Assembly: GCF_024129735.1 (NCBI RefSeq)
Contig: NZ_JAMXXK010000039.1
Span: forward strand, 1-33,936
Origin: Acinetobacter lwoffii
GTDB taxonomy: Bacteria; Pseudomonadota; Gammaproteobacteria; Pseudomonadales; Moraxellaceae
Reading direction: 5' to 3'
DNA length: 33,936 nucleotides
Shown here: piece by piece, positions 1-7,296 of the stretch
Position numbering within the stretch: position 1 is the first letter of the stretch
How the letters are laid out: every line of letters begins with the position of its first letter
Made by a program: the position numbers and the translations under genes
Notes under the pieces: model-generated
Database searches by the model: none
What the model saw: the letters and a program-made list of their open reading frames with translations, nothing else
What the model was told of the DNA's origin: nothing

Positions 1-33
1 ATCCTGGTCGTTAAAGTGTTTGTTTGCACTCAT
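1..33 (-). CDS. N-terminus of an unidentified gene leaving the left edge
   Basis: Reading the minus strand from 33 gives ATG and ten further sense codons (MSANKHFNDQD) without a stop before the window ends. It lies downstream of, and on the same strand as, the metallopeptidase gene, so it could be the next gene. No good Shine-Dalgarno sequence precedes the ATG, and eleven residues are too few to identify a family. It may also be a chance open stretch. Confidence 0.35.
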   Translation of the reverse strand, partial: MSANKHFNDQD

Positions 34-89
34 ATTTTAACTGTTAGGACTCAGGTTTTTTTATTTAAAGCAAACTATGGGACAGCAGT

Positions 90-110
90 GGAGCATCTGC
101 TCCTTTTTTT
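90..110 (+). terminator. Intrinsic terminator-like hairpin on the plus strand
   Basis: GGAGC (90-94), loop ATCT, GCTCC (99-103), then seven T. The U-tract side is on the plus strand, although both flanking genes read on the minus strand. Read on the minus strand the hairpin has no T-run, so it does not look like the metallopeptidase terminator. The transcript it would end is unknown. Confidence 0.5.
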
Positions 111-121
111 ATCGAAGTCAT

Positions 122-1027
122 TTAAATATTTTGATTAAAGGTATCACAATTCGCAACTTGACCGGATTTCAAGCCGGTGTTAAACCATTGTACCCGCTGC
201 GCGCTGCTGCCATGGGTAAAGCTGTCCGGCACCACCTGCCCGCGAGCACGTTTCTGTAAATAATCATCGCCAATTTTATGGGCGGCATCCATCGCTTCCT
301 GAACATCGCCCTGTTCCAGAAATTGGGTACGTTCATGATTATGGTAAGCCCAGACGCCGGCCAGACAGTCTGCCTGCAATTCCTGACGCACTGAAAGCTG
401 ATTACTTTGCACTTCACTTGCTTGCTGACGTGCTTGCTGTACTTGAGAAGAAATACCTAAAATCGTCTGGATATGATGCCCCACTTCATGGGCCACGACA
501 TAGGCCAGCGCAAAATCCCCCGCCTGATCATTACGGGAAAGTTCGGTGGCATTCTGTTCTCCAGTAATGCCCATTTGAGTGCGCATATCTTTAAAGAATG
601 CCGTATCGATATACACTTTCTGGTCTATCGGGCAGTAGAAAGGCCCCATCGCCGCCTGAGCCGTACCACAACCAGAATTCACGATGCCGTTAAACAACAC
701 CAGTTTCGGTGGGACATACTGCTGATTTAACTGCTGCTGAAACACCTGATTCCAGGTATCTTCAGTATCTGCCAATACAGTTCCAACAAAATCAATCGAC
801 TCCTGCTGTTCTGGCGTGGGATTTTCCAGGCCACGTGTTTCTGCCGCACCCGATACCCCCTGAGTGACCTGCTTGGTGGTTTGATAAGCCTGTTGTGGAT
901 CGACACCGAAAAACTTCCAGGCCACAAAGGCCACAATCAATCCAACAATACTGATTCCGCCAGCTTTGGCACCACCACCACGACGGTCTTCTACATTGCT
1001 ACTGACACGACGACCTTTCCAACGCAT
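122..1027 (-). CDS. YpfJ-type neutral zinc metallopeptidase
   Basis: This 301-residue protein has the features of the YpfJ / KPN_02809 family of putative neutral zinc metallopeptidases. A basic, glycine-rich N-terminus is followed by one membrane segment (about residues 25-40). The zinc motif HEVGHH is at 180-185, and a downstream ELQADCLAGVW segment provides the likely third ligand. E. coli YpfJ is of similar length (recalled as about 290 residues). The protein is therefore probably anchored in the inner membrane with its catalytic domain in the periplasm. Its substrate is not known. The start has AAGGA eight bases upstream. It lies 48 bases downstream of the DUF808 gene on the same strand with no terminator between them, so the two are probably cotranscribed. 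Family membership is clear; the physiological role is not. Confidence 0.9.
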   Translation of the reverse strand: MRWKGRRVSSNVEDRRGGGAKAGGISIVGLIVAFVAWKFFGVDPQQAYQTTKQVTQGVSGAAETRGLENPTPEQQESIDFVGTVLADTEDTWNQVFQQQLNQQYVPPKLVLFNGIVNSGCGTAQAAMGPFYCPIDQKVYIDTAFFKDMRTQMGITGEQNATELSRNDQAGDFALAYVVAHEVGHHIQTILGISSQVQQARQQASEVQSNQLSVRQELQADCLAGVWAYHNHERTQFLEQGDVQEAMDAAHKIGDDYLQKRARGQVVPDSFTHGSSAQRVQWFNTGLKSGQVANCDTFNQNI

Positions 1028-1075
1028 AGTCTTTTCCTTTTCTTAATCTGCTTAATATCCAGATATTTCGACACC

Positions 1076-2002
1076 TTAAGCTTTTGATGATTTGGGCCAG
1101 ATTTTCTTAATCAGGCTAATCACCAGCATGACCAGCAGACCCGCTAAAATTCCTACAGCGAAATTAATTAAGGTCGGCGTCACGGCACCAACAATGTTAC
1201 CGATGCTAGGAATATCCTGTACATAGGCCACACTGTCTTCAGTAAAGTGATGAATAAAAGGAATAGCATGGTTGATAATTCCACCGCCCACCAGAAACAT
1301 TGCAGCGGTTCCAACAATGGAGAGAATTTTCATCAGGACCGGAGCAAATGCCAACAAGCCACGTCCTATTTTTTGTTTAAAATCGGACTGCTGTTCAGTC
1401 AGATGCAGACCGATATCATCCAGCTTGACAATCAGCGCGACAAAACCATAAACACCAATGGTCATGACCACCGCGATCAGGCTTAAAACGGTCACTTTGG
1501 TCAGCATCGAAGCTGCGGCGACTGTTCCCAAGGTAATCACAATAATTTCAGCAGACAGGATAAAGTCAGTGCGGATGGCGCCTTTGACTTTTTCATTCTC
1601 AAACTGGTGCAAATCCATTTCCGTATGGATCAATTGCTCACGCGCCTGTTCAGCATCCTTGGCCTTCGGTGTATGCAAGGTATGAATAATTTTTTCCACG
1701 CCTTCATAACACAAAAACAAACCACCCAGTACCAACAAGGGATTAATCAGCCAGCCTGCAATAAAGCTGATTAATAATGCCAGCGGTACCAAAATCAGTT
1801 TATTGACAAAAGAACCTTTGGCAACTTTCCAGACCACCGGCAATTCACGATCAGCCCGCACACCTGTCACTTGCTGCGCATTTAAAGCCAGATCATCACC
1901 GAGAACGCCTGCCGTTTTTTTTGCTGCCATTTTGCTCATGACAGCGACATCATCCAGGACTGTAGCAATATCATCTAATAATAGTAATAAACTGCTCGCC
2001 AT
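1076..2002 (-). CDS. YedI/DUF808-type inner-membrane protein
   Basis: The 308-residue product matches the DUF808 (YedI) family. It starts with the characteristic MASSLLLLLDDIATVLDDV segment and continues with MSKMAAKKTAGVLGDDLALNA. Several hydrophobic membrane segments follow (about 75-110, 150-195, 225-250 and 280-305). The reading frame is open back to 2065, but the ATG at 2002 is preferred: it is preceded by AAGGA nine bases upstream, and the family motif begins exactly there. The function is unknown; family members are multi-pass inner-membrane proteins. It probably forms a transcription unit with the downstream metallopeptidase. The promoter should lie in 2003-2108, next to the divergent trpS promoter. 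Confidence 0.88.
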   Translation of the reverse strand: MASSLLLLLDDIATVLDDVAVMSKMAAKKTAGVLGDDLALNAQQVTGVRADRELPVVWKVAKGSFVNKLILVPLALLISFIAGWLINPLLVLGGLFLCYEGVEKIIHTLHTPKAKDAEQAREQLIHTEMDLHQFENEKVKGAIRTDFILSAEIIVITLGTVAAASMLTKVTVLSLIAVVMTIGVYGFVALIVKLDDIGLHLTEQQSDFKQKIGRGLLAFAPVLMKILSIVGTAAMFLVGGGIINHAIPFIHHFTEDSVAYVQDIPSIGNIVGAVTPTLINFAVGILAGLLVMLVISLIKKIWPKSSKA

Positions 2003-2108
2003 ACTTATTATCCTTAGCTTCTTTCCATCTAGTTTAATCAAAATTGTTAAAAATATTGTATTCACTTGTTTAATTTATAAGATTTTTTTACGACAGCTTT
2101 TTTTCTGG

Positions 2109-2138
2109 CTGACAATCAAAAACAGAATGCCGTACAAT
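2109..2138 (+). promoter_or_regulatory. sigma-70-type promoter of trpS
   Basis: The -35 box CTGACA (2109-2114) has one mismatch to consensus. An 18-base spacer separates it from the -10 box TACAAT (2133-2138). The predicted transcription start near 2145 leaves a 5' leader of about 45 bases before the trpS ATG. Confidence 0.65.
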
Positions 2139-2191
2139 GTTCCCATTCGCTAAAATACAGCTGTAGTACTGACTACCCTTTGGAATAGATA

Positions 2192-3205
2192 ATGAGTAAT
2201 CAAGATAATCGTCCAGTGATCTTGACGGGCGACCGTCCTACCGGACAACTCCACCTCGGCCACTTTGTGGGTTCATTACGCTCTCGTGTAGGTCTGCAAG
2301 ATTCTCACCATCAACATTTGTTACTCGCGGATGCTCAAGCCTTAACTGATAATGCGGACAATTTTGAAAAAGTACGTCGTAACATTATTGAAGTGGCGAC
2401 GGATTATCTGGCTGTCGGTATTGATCCAACTAAAACCACAATTTGTGTTCAGTCATGCCTGCCAGCACTAAATGAACTAACCATGCTTTACCTCAATTTC
2501 GTGACTGTTTCACGTCTTGAGCGTAACCCAACCATTAAATCTGAAATCCAGATGCGTGGTTTTGAGCGTGATATTCCAGCCGGTTTCTTGTGCTACCCGG
2601 TGGCTCAAGCTGCTGACATTACAGCATTCAAGGCCACTGTAGTTCCTGTGGGTGAAGATCAGATTCCAATGATCGAACAGACCAACGAAATCGTGCGTCG
2701 TTTAAACCGTCAAATTGGTCATGACCTGTTACCAGAATGTAAGGCACTACTTTCCAATGTTGGTCGCCTACCTGGTTTTGATGGTAAAGCAAAAATGTCG
2801 AAATCTTTGGGCAATACCATTGTGCTAGATGCAACAGATAAAGATATTAAGAAAGCCGTCAATGCCATGTATACCGATCCGAATCACTTACGTATTGAAG
2901 ATCCAGGTCAGGTCGAAGGCAACGTGGTATTCACCTATCTAGATGCCTTCGATCCAAATAAAGAAGAGCTGGAAGAACTTAAAGCCCATTATCGTCGTGG
3001 TGGTTTAGGCGATGGTACAGTGAAAAAACGTCTGGAAAGCATTTTAAAAGAATTGATCGGTCCAATTCGTGAGCGTCGTATTGAACTGGCTAAAGATCCG
3101 GATTACATCATGGATATTCTAAAAACTGGTACGGATAAATGTCGCGATATTACCCAAGCGACACTGGATGAAGTTAAATCTGGCCTCGGCGTATTCCATT
3201 TCTAA
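2192..3205 (+). CDS. trpS: Tryptophan--tRNA ligase
   Basis: A class I aminoacyl-tRNA synthetase of 337 residues that charges tRNA-Trp with tryptophan in the cytoplasm. The sequence shows the N-terminal GDRPTGQLHLGH segment, with the HIGH-type signature HLGH at 21-24. The KMSKS loop is at 201-205, preceded by LPGFDGKA. The order of conserved blocks, such as VPVGEDQIPMIEQTNEIVRR in the nucleotide-binding region, is typical of bacterial TrpS. It reads as a single-gene unit between its own promoter and an intrinsic terminator 17 bases after the stop. The start codon is the first ATG after the promoter. The leader shows no leader peptide rich in Trp codons. Confidence 0.97.
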   Translation: MSNQDNRPVILTGDRPTGQLHLGHFVGSLRSRVGLQDSHHQHLLLADAQALTDNADNFEKVRRNIIEVATDYLAVGIDPTKTTICVQSCLPALNELTMLYLNFVTVSRLERNPTIKSEIQMRGFERDIPAGFLCYPVAQAADITAFKATVVPVGEDQIPMIEQTNEIVRRLNRQIGHDLLPECKALLSNVGRLPGFDGKAKMSKSLGNTIVLDATDKDIKKAVNAMYTDPNHLRIEDPGQVEGNVVFTYLDAFDPNKEELEELKAHYRRGGLGDGTVKKRLESILKELIGPIRERRIELAKDPDYIMDILKTGTDKCRDITQATLDEVKSGLGVFHF

Positions 3206-3221
3206 ATATAAAATTGCTTTG

Positions 3222-3249
3222 AAAAGCTCTTCTGATGAAGGGCTTTTTT
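3222..3249 (+). terminator. Intrinsic terminator of trpS
   Basis: An 11-bp stem (AAAAGCTCTTC / GAAGGGCTTTT, one G-U pair) with loop TGAT runs into six T. It starts 17 bases after the trpS stop. Confidence 0.85.
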
Positions 3250-3264
3250 ATTTAAACTATAATT

Positions 3265-3479
3265 GCGCAAAAATGATGCAAATATCCCCACATAATCTTC
3301 ATAGTTTTAACCTTATTTAACATGTATTAACATGAATACTGATGAGTCATATGAGAATGCGTCCTATTATGGTCATATTCAGTAAGGAATCAGATTTAAC
3401 TCTCTCCACAGTTAATGAAGTAGTTTGAAAGACGTTCCTTTTTCTACGCAATGACAACCCCAATCATTGCGTTTTTTTT
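3265..3479 (+). ncRNA. aar: Probable Hfq-type small RNA downstream of trpS (Aar-like)
   Basis: The trpS terminator is followed by about 200 non-coding bases that end in a second, perfect plus-strand terminator (3446-3479), so an independent transcript must begin between the two. There is a TATAAT at 3258-3263, but no good -35 box, so the 5' end given is approximate. Pyrimidine-rich single-stranded stretches (CTCTCTCC near 3402, TTCCTTTTTC near 3435) could pair with ribosome-binding sites. From memory, the Acinetobacter baylyi sRNA Aar, linked to amino-acid metabolism, is encoded beside trpS and has this size. The identification rests on position and architecture, not on an alignment. Confidence 0.6.
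3446..3479 (+). terminator. Perfect intrinsic terminator closing the putative small RNA
   Basis: ACGCAATGA (3446-3454) and TCATTGCGT (3464-3472) form a perfect 9-bp stem around a C-rich 9-base loop, followed by eight T. It is separate from the trpS terminator 200 bases upstream. Confidence 0.9.
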
Positions 3480-3514
3480 GTCTTTAATTTTTGAATCTAT
3501 TTTATTTCAAGTAT

Positions 3515-3537
3515 AAAAAAACCCGCCAGAGCGGGTT
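3515..3537 (-). terminator. Intrinsic terminator of lysS
   Basis: On the minus strand AACCCGC / GCGGGTT forms a 7-bp stem with a four-base loop, followed by a T-run (the A-run at 3514-3520). It lies 17 bases beyond the lysS stop. Confidence 0.88.
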
Positions 3538-3553
3538 ATTTTGAATTCAGCAT

Positions 3554-5083
3554 TTAAGCATTTTTATGACGCATATGCGGGAACAAGATCACATCGCGGA
3601 TACTTGCTGCATTGGCAAAGATCATCACCAGACGGTCAATACCAATACCCTCACCTGCTGTTGGAGGAAGACCGTATTCCAATGCTTCGACAAAGTCTGC
3701 ATCGTAATGCATAGCTTCATCATCACCAGCATCTTTTTCAGCAACCTGTGCCTGGAATCGTTCAGCCTGATCGATTGGATCATTTAATTCCGAGAAGCCA
3801 TTTGCCAACTCACGGCCACCGATGAAGAATTCAAAACGGTCGGTAATGTGTGGATTGTGATCATTACGGCGTGCCAATGGAGAAGTTTCCGCTGGATATT
3901 CAGTAATGAACGTCGGCTGACGCAATTTGGTTTCTACGGTTTCTTCAAATACCATAGTTTGCAGTTTGCCCAGACCAAAACCTGGCTTCACTTGCTCTTT
4001 CAATTCTTCCTGAAGGAATTTTGCCAGGAACTCACGGTCATTGACATTTTCAGGAGTAAATTGCGGGTTATTTTCCAAAATCGCATCGAACATTGAAATT
4101 TTCTTGAATGGCCCTTTGAAGCTATACACTTCATCACCATAAGGTACGTCAGTCGTACCCAAGATATCAATCGCCAGACGCTCCAGCATTTGCTCGGTCA
4201 ATTCCATCAGATCTTTGTAATCTGCATACGCCTGGTAGAATTCAATCATGGTGAATTCAGGGTTATGACGGGTAGAAACACCTTCGTTACGGAAGTTACG
4301 GTTAATTTCAAACACACGCTCAAAACCGCCAACTACCAAACGCTTTAAGTAAAGCTCTGGCGCAATACGCAAAAACAATGACATATCCAATGCATTGTGA
4401 TGTGTTTCGAAAGGACGTGCCGATGCGCCACCTGGAATCACATGCATCATTGGCGTTTCAACTTCCATATAGCGCTTTTCAGTCAGGAAGGCACGGATAC
4501 CCGCTACAACTTTGGCACGAATCTCAAAAGTTTTACGCGTTTCTTCGTTAACGATCAGGTCAAGATAACGTTTACGATACTTTACTTCAGTATCGTTCAA
4601 ACCATGGAACTTATCTGGCAGTGGACGCAATGATTTGGTCAATAATTCAAAATGCTCGATATGTACATACAGATCGCCTTTACCCGAACGGCCGATATAA
4701 CCTTCGACTGCGATGATATCGCCAAGGTCCAGACCTTTAATGGTAGCCAGCACATCTTCAGCGAGTTCTTTACGCGCCACATACAGCTGGATACGACCTG
4801 TCATGTCCTGGATCACGATAAATGAACCACGGTTCAACATTACACGACCGGCAACTTTGACGTAGACCTTTTCGCCTGCTTCAATTTCTTCTTTAGATTT
4901 ATCAGCGAACTGGTCTTGTAAATCCTGGGCATAATGCTCACGCTTAAAGGTATTCGGCCATGGGCTCTTACCTGTTTCTTGTGCCTGAGCTTCGATTTGC
5001 TTTAACTTGGCATGACGCTGTGCAATTAAATCGTTTTCGGAAATGATTTGTTCAGAAGTCGATTGAGCGTTATTTTGCGTCAT
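3554..5083 (-). CDS. lysS: Lysine--tRNA ligase, class II
   Basis: A 509-residue class II lysyl-tRNA synthetase that charges tRNA-Lys in the cytoplasm. The N-terminal OB-fold anticodon-binding domain (about 75-165) carries [20 protein letters not shown]. The catalytic domain shows motif 2 ([20 protein letters not shown]) and motif 3 near the C-terminus ([13 protein letters not shown]). The length is close to the E. coli enzyme (about 505). The start has GAGG six bases upstream of the ATG. It is a single-gene unit with its own terminator, converging on trpS and the small RNA. A weak promoter may lie on the minus strand near 5125-5155, but I would not insist on it. Confidence 0.97.
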   Translation of the reverse strand: MTQNNAQSTSEQIISENDLIAQRHAKLKQIEAQAQETGKSPWPNTFKREHYAQDLQDQFADKSKEEIEAGEKVYVKVAGRVMLNRGSFIVIQDMTGRIQLYVARKELAEDVLATIKGLDLGDIIAVEGYIGRSGKGDLYVHIEHFELLTKSLRPLPDKFHGLNDTEVKYRKRYLDLIVNEETRKTFEIRAKVVAGIRAFLTEKRYMEVETPMMHVIPGGASARPFETHHNALDMSLFLRIAPELYLKRLVVGGFERVFEINRNFRNEGVSTRHNPEFTMIEFYQAYADYKDLMELTEQMLERLAIDILGTTDVPYGDEVYSFKGPFKKISMFDAILENNPQFTPENVNDREFLAKFLQEELKEQVKPGFGLGKLQTMVFEETVETKLRQPTFITEYPAETSPLARRNDHNPHITDRFEFFIGGRELANGFSELNDPIDQAERFQAQVAEKDAGDDEAMHYDADFVEALEYGLPPTAGEGIGIDRLVMIFANAASIRDVILFPHMRHKNA

Positions 5084-5471
5084 CTCTGCCTCGAATAAGA
5101 TTAGTTAAAAAATAGAAGTTGCATAGAATAGCAGAAATCCTTCTCAAATCGTAGCGTAAAGACTCTCAGGAACCGGCTTTTCTTTGGAAAAATCCACTAT
5201 CCTGCTATTTACACCATTCGGTTGAGCCCTTCTGTCACTCTTTTAAATTCCCTTTCTTCAACCTTTTGCAGCACCCCGCTGCTCTCAGTTGGGATTAAAG
5301 TTTAAATCAGACAGGGGTTATACAAAATCATTGCACTGCAAAATTGTGGCTTAGACCAATAGCTAACTGCCTTGTACACCCAGACGTTCTACAATGACGC
5401 TCAGATTGAAGATGATGTGCCAATCAACAAATAACCAATATGGCATGTCCCATAAAAATGAGTAATGAACT
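5084..5471. other. Divergent intergenic region without a recognised gene
   Basis: This 388-base gap lies between the start of lysS and the hydrolase gene, so it should hold both promoters. I see no coding region with a ribosome-binding site, no terminator and no known RNA. A frame of 23 codons at 5394-5465 lacks support. TTGTAC (5372) and TACAAT (5390) are only 12 bases apart, too close for a standard promoter. Confidence 0.5.
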
Positions 5472-5966
5472 ATGTCTAAGATTTTGTTTTTACATGGCTT
5501 AGATTCCTCCAGAGAATCCACCAAGTTCCATGCCATTGATGTGGTACATAAATACTGTATCGATGTCGATTATCGAAATCTGAGTTATAGTTCGGTCACC
5601 GAGTTTTATCATGAGATGATTGAAACCATCAAACCGGATATTCTGGTCGGCCACAGTCTTGGCGGTTATTGGGCACTGAAAATGTCACAAGCGTATCAAA
5701 TTCCATGTGTAGTGGCCAATCCCATTTTGCAGCCTAACTTCCGCGATGATTATCCGCCGATTGGGCATCACGATTTACAGCATGATATTCCTCAGTTTGC
5801 CTATCTGGAGCTGGGCGATGAAATTCTGGATATGCATGCGGTTCAGACACAACTTGAAGACTATATGCAAATTCAGGCAGTTGATGGCGGCCATCATCGT
5901 CTGGAACATCCTGAGCAAATTAATACGCTGATTCAGGAAATCGAAGATCATTTTATCAGGCAATAA
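5472..5966 (+). CDS. Small YqiA/YcfP-type alpha/beta hydrolase
   Basis: The 164-residue protein has the compact fold of the YqiA/YcfP (UPF0227) esterase group. The oxyanion-loop segment is LFLHGLDSS (5-13). The nucleophile elbow is GHSLGG (60-65, Ser62). A late acidic region, GDEILD (115-120), can supply the aspartate, and GGHHRLEH (139-146) the catalytic histidine. It has no signal peptide, so it should be cytoplasmic. Family members cleave short acyl or thioester substrates, but the natural substrate is unknown. It is a lone gene converging on apt across a shared terminator. The start ATG is the first in frame, and the conserved KILFLHG motif follows at once. Confidence 0.85.
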   Translation: MSKILFLHGLDSSRESTKFHAIDVVHKYCIDVDYRNLSYSSVTEFYHEMIETIKPDILVGHSLGGYWALKMSQAYQIPCVVANPILQPNFRDDYPPIGHHDLQHDIPQFAYLELGDEILDMHAVQTQLEDYMQIQAVDGGHHRLEHPEQINTLIQEIEDHFIRQ

Positions 5967-5995
5967 AAAAGCCCCACAATTTCGGGGCTTTTTTT
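5965..5995. terminator. Bidirectional terminator between the hydrolase gene and apt
   Basis: A(6)GCCCC and GGGGCT(6) form a stem of up to 11 bp with T-runs on both strands. It serves both converging genes and overlaps the last bases of the hydrolase stop codon. Confidence 0.9.
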
Positions 5996-6010
5996 ACAAA
6001 AAATTATGAC

Positions 6011-6553
6011 TTAAGCAACTGCCGCTTCAGGCTGAGATTTGTCATCCAGCACTGACCAGATATCCAGGCCTAATTCAGCATGCAGGTCAGGAAGATCAAG
6101 GAAGATACTTGCACCAAGTACTTCATGTTGACATTTTTGAGCCAGTTCATTCACTGCTTTTAAGGTTCCGCCACTTGCCAGAACATCATCCACAATAATT
6201 ACTTTCTGGGACTGAACTTCCGCAGACATTTCTAAACGATCTATACCATATTCCAGGCTATAACCCACACCGACCACTGGAGGCGGCAATTTACCTGCTT
6301 TACGCACCAACAATAAACCTTTGCCTGTACGTTGTGCCAACAAGCTTGCCAACACAAAACCACGCGCTTCAACCGCAATAAAGCTTTCTACTTCTGCCAG
6401 TTTGTCAGCAGGAATGCTGGCAATCAAAGCGTCAGTCAATGGACCAATATTGCCCATGAAAAGTGGGGTCAAATCAAAGAAGCAAATTCCTGGTTTTGGA
6501 AAATCTTGGACCGTACGAATGTGAGACCACAAAGAAGTAGACAAATTGCTCAT
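6011..6553 (-). CDS. apt: Adenine phosphoribosyltransferase
   Basis: A 180-residue type I phosphoribosyltransferase of purine salvage that makes AMP from adenine and PRPP in the cytoplasm. The PRPP-binding motif VIIVDDVLASGGT is at 118-130. The adenine-site region FIAVEARGFVLAS (58-70) and the start (VQDFPKPGICFFDLTPL) are typical of bacterial Apt. The length matches the family. Only a weak Shine-Dalgarno sequence (AAGA) precedes the ATG. It is monocistronic, converging on the hydrolase gene. A perfect TATAAT on the minus strand at 6653-6648 lacks a matching -35 box but could be its promoter, leaving a leader of about 90 bases. Confidence 0.96.
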   Translation of the reverse strand: MSNLSTSLWSHIRTVQDFPKPGICFFDLTPLFMGNIGPLTDALIASIPADKLAEVESFIAVEARGFVLASLLAQRTGKGLLLVRKAGKLPPPVVGVGYSLEYGIDRLEMSAEVQSQKVIIVDDVLASGGTLKAVNELAQKCQHEVLGASIFLDLPDLHAELGLDIWSVLDDKSQPEAAVA

Positions 6554-7040
6554 GGGAGATCTTAAAAAAAGAAAAGGAATATGGGAATTTTAAACCTATT
6601 TGAATAGAACGGACAAGCCAAGCTGCCTAATAAAAACTCGGAATTTAATTATAAGATATTGATTTTATTATATTGATTTATTTTAAAAAAATTTAATCCA
6701 GACTTCACTAATTTTAAATTACCTAAAAACTCAAGTTTTAATTGCTCGACTTTGGTCTATCCCACAAGATAAACGCTCATTTTTGCCATTGTCAGCTTTT
6801 TATTCTTTAACCGCCTACGCCAGAAAAGCTGATTGGCGTGATTTTTAGATAAATGAGGAATGTGTCGTCTATTCTGCTGCTAATTTCGCTGATTAGGCTT
6901 TTATTCACTTTACTTTCTGAATAGAACTGCGTAAAAATTTAGCCAAATATGTTCACTGTTAAAAAGTCATATTCTTTTAGAGTCTTGCCTTTTATGGATT
7001 TTAAGCTGACGCCTACAGTTGCTCAGTTTTGGAGAGTTAC
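6554..7040. other. Divergent intergenic region between apt and rubA
   Basis: This very AT-rich 487-base region holds the apt and rubA promoters. Within it, TCAGCTTTT (6792-6800) can pair with AAAAGCTGA (6824-6832), while ACGCCA (6817-6822) can pair with TGGCGT (6834-6839), followed by GATTTTT. The two pairings overlap and exclude each other. A 23-codon hydrophobic frame at 6853-6924 has no ribosome-binding site and is not called a gene. Confidence 0.45.
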
Positions 7041-7205
7041 ATGAGAAAGTTTCAATGCATCGTATGTGGATGGATTTATGACGAGGCAGAAGGTTGGCCT
7101 CAAGACGGGATCGTGGCAGGCACCAAATGGGAAGATATCCCAGATGACTGGACCTGTCCAGATTGCGGCGTGTCTAAAATTGATTTCGAAATGATCGAAG
7201 TCTAA
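7041..7205 (+). CDS. rubA: Rubredoxin
   Basis: A complete 54-residue rubredoxin. Four cysteines in two CxxC knuckles (C6, C9 and C39, C42; sequence CIVCG and CPDCG) bind one iron. Conserved aromatic and acidic positions ([18 protein letters not shown]) fit the AlkG2-type rubredoxins, which pass electrons from rubredoxin reductase to membrane alkane hydroxylase. A strong GGAGAG lies a few bases before the ATG. It is the first gene of the rubA-rubB-estB-oxyR run described for Acinetobacter ADP1. No alkane hydroxylase gene is in this window, consistent with its unlinked location in ADP1. Confidence 0.96.
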   Translation: MRKFQCIVCGWIYDEAEGWPQDGIVAGTKWEDIPDDWTCPDCGVSKIDFEMIEV

Positions 7206-7217
7206 TCACGTCCAGTT

Positions 7218-7245
7218 AAAGGCCATATCCATATGGTCTTTTTTT
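7218..7245 (+). terminator. Terminator-like hairpin between rubA and rubB
   Basis: AAAGGCCATAT (7218-7228) and ATATGGTCTTT (7231-7241) pair over 11 positions with one G-U; the innermost pairs must open to form a loop. Seven T (7239-7245) follow. It has the full form of an intrinsic terminator although it lies inside the rubAB unit, only 12 bases after the rubA stop. Confidence 0.7.
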
Positions 7246-7296
7246 ATGCCTTTCAATCATTTATACAGCATGGAGCTCTACCATATGGAAACAACT

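Noticed and set aside
77..259. Plus-strand 60-codon frame at the left edge
   Set aside because: It contains the terminator hairpin at 90-110 and overlaps the metallopeptidase C-terminus; not a plausible gene.
1803..2153. Plus-strand 116-codon frame across the start of the DUF808 gene and the trpS promoter
   Set aside because: It runs over the DUF808 coding start and the trpS promoter; its composition looks random.
5372..5395. Promoter TTGTAC ... TACAAT before the hydrolase gene
   Set aside because: The spacer is only 12 bases, outside the range for sigma-70 promoters.
6853..6924. Hydrophobic 23-codon frame (MRNVSSILLLISLIRLLFTLL...)
   Set aside because: No Shine-Dalgarno sequence and no context such as a toxin-antitoxin antisense RNA. 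Leucine-rich short frames arise by chance in AT-rich DNA.
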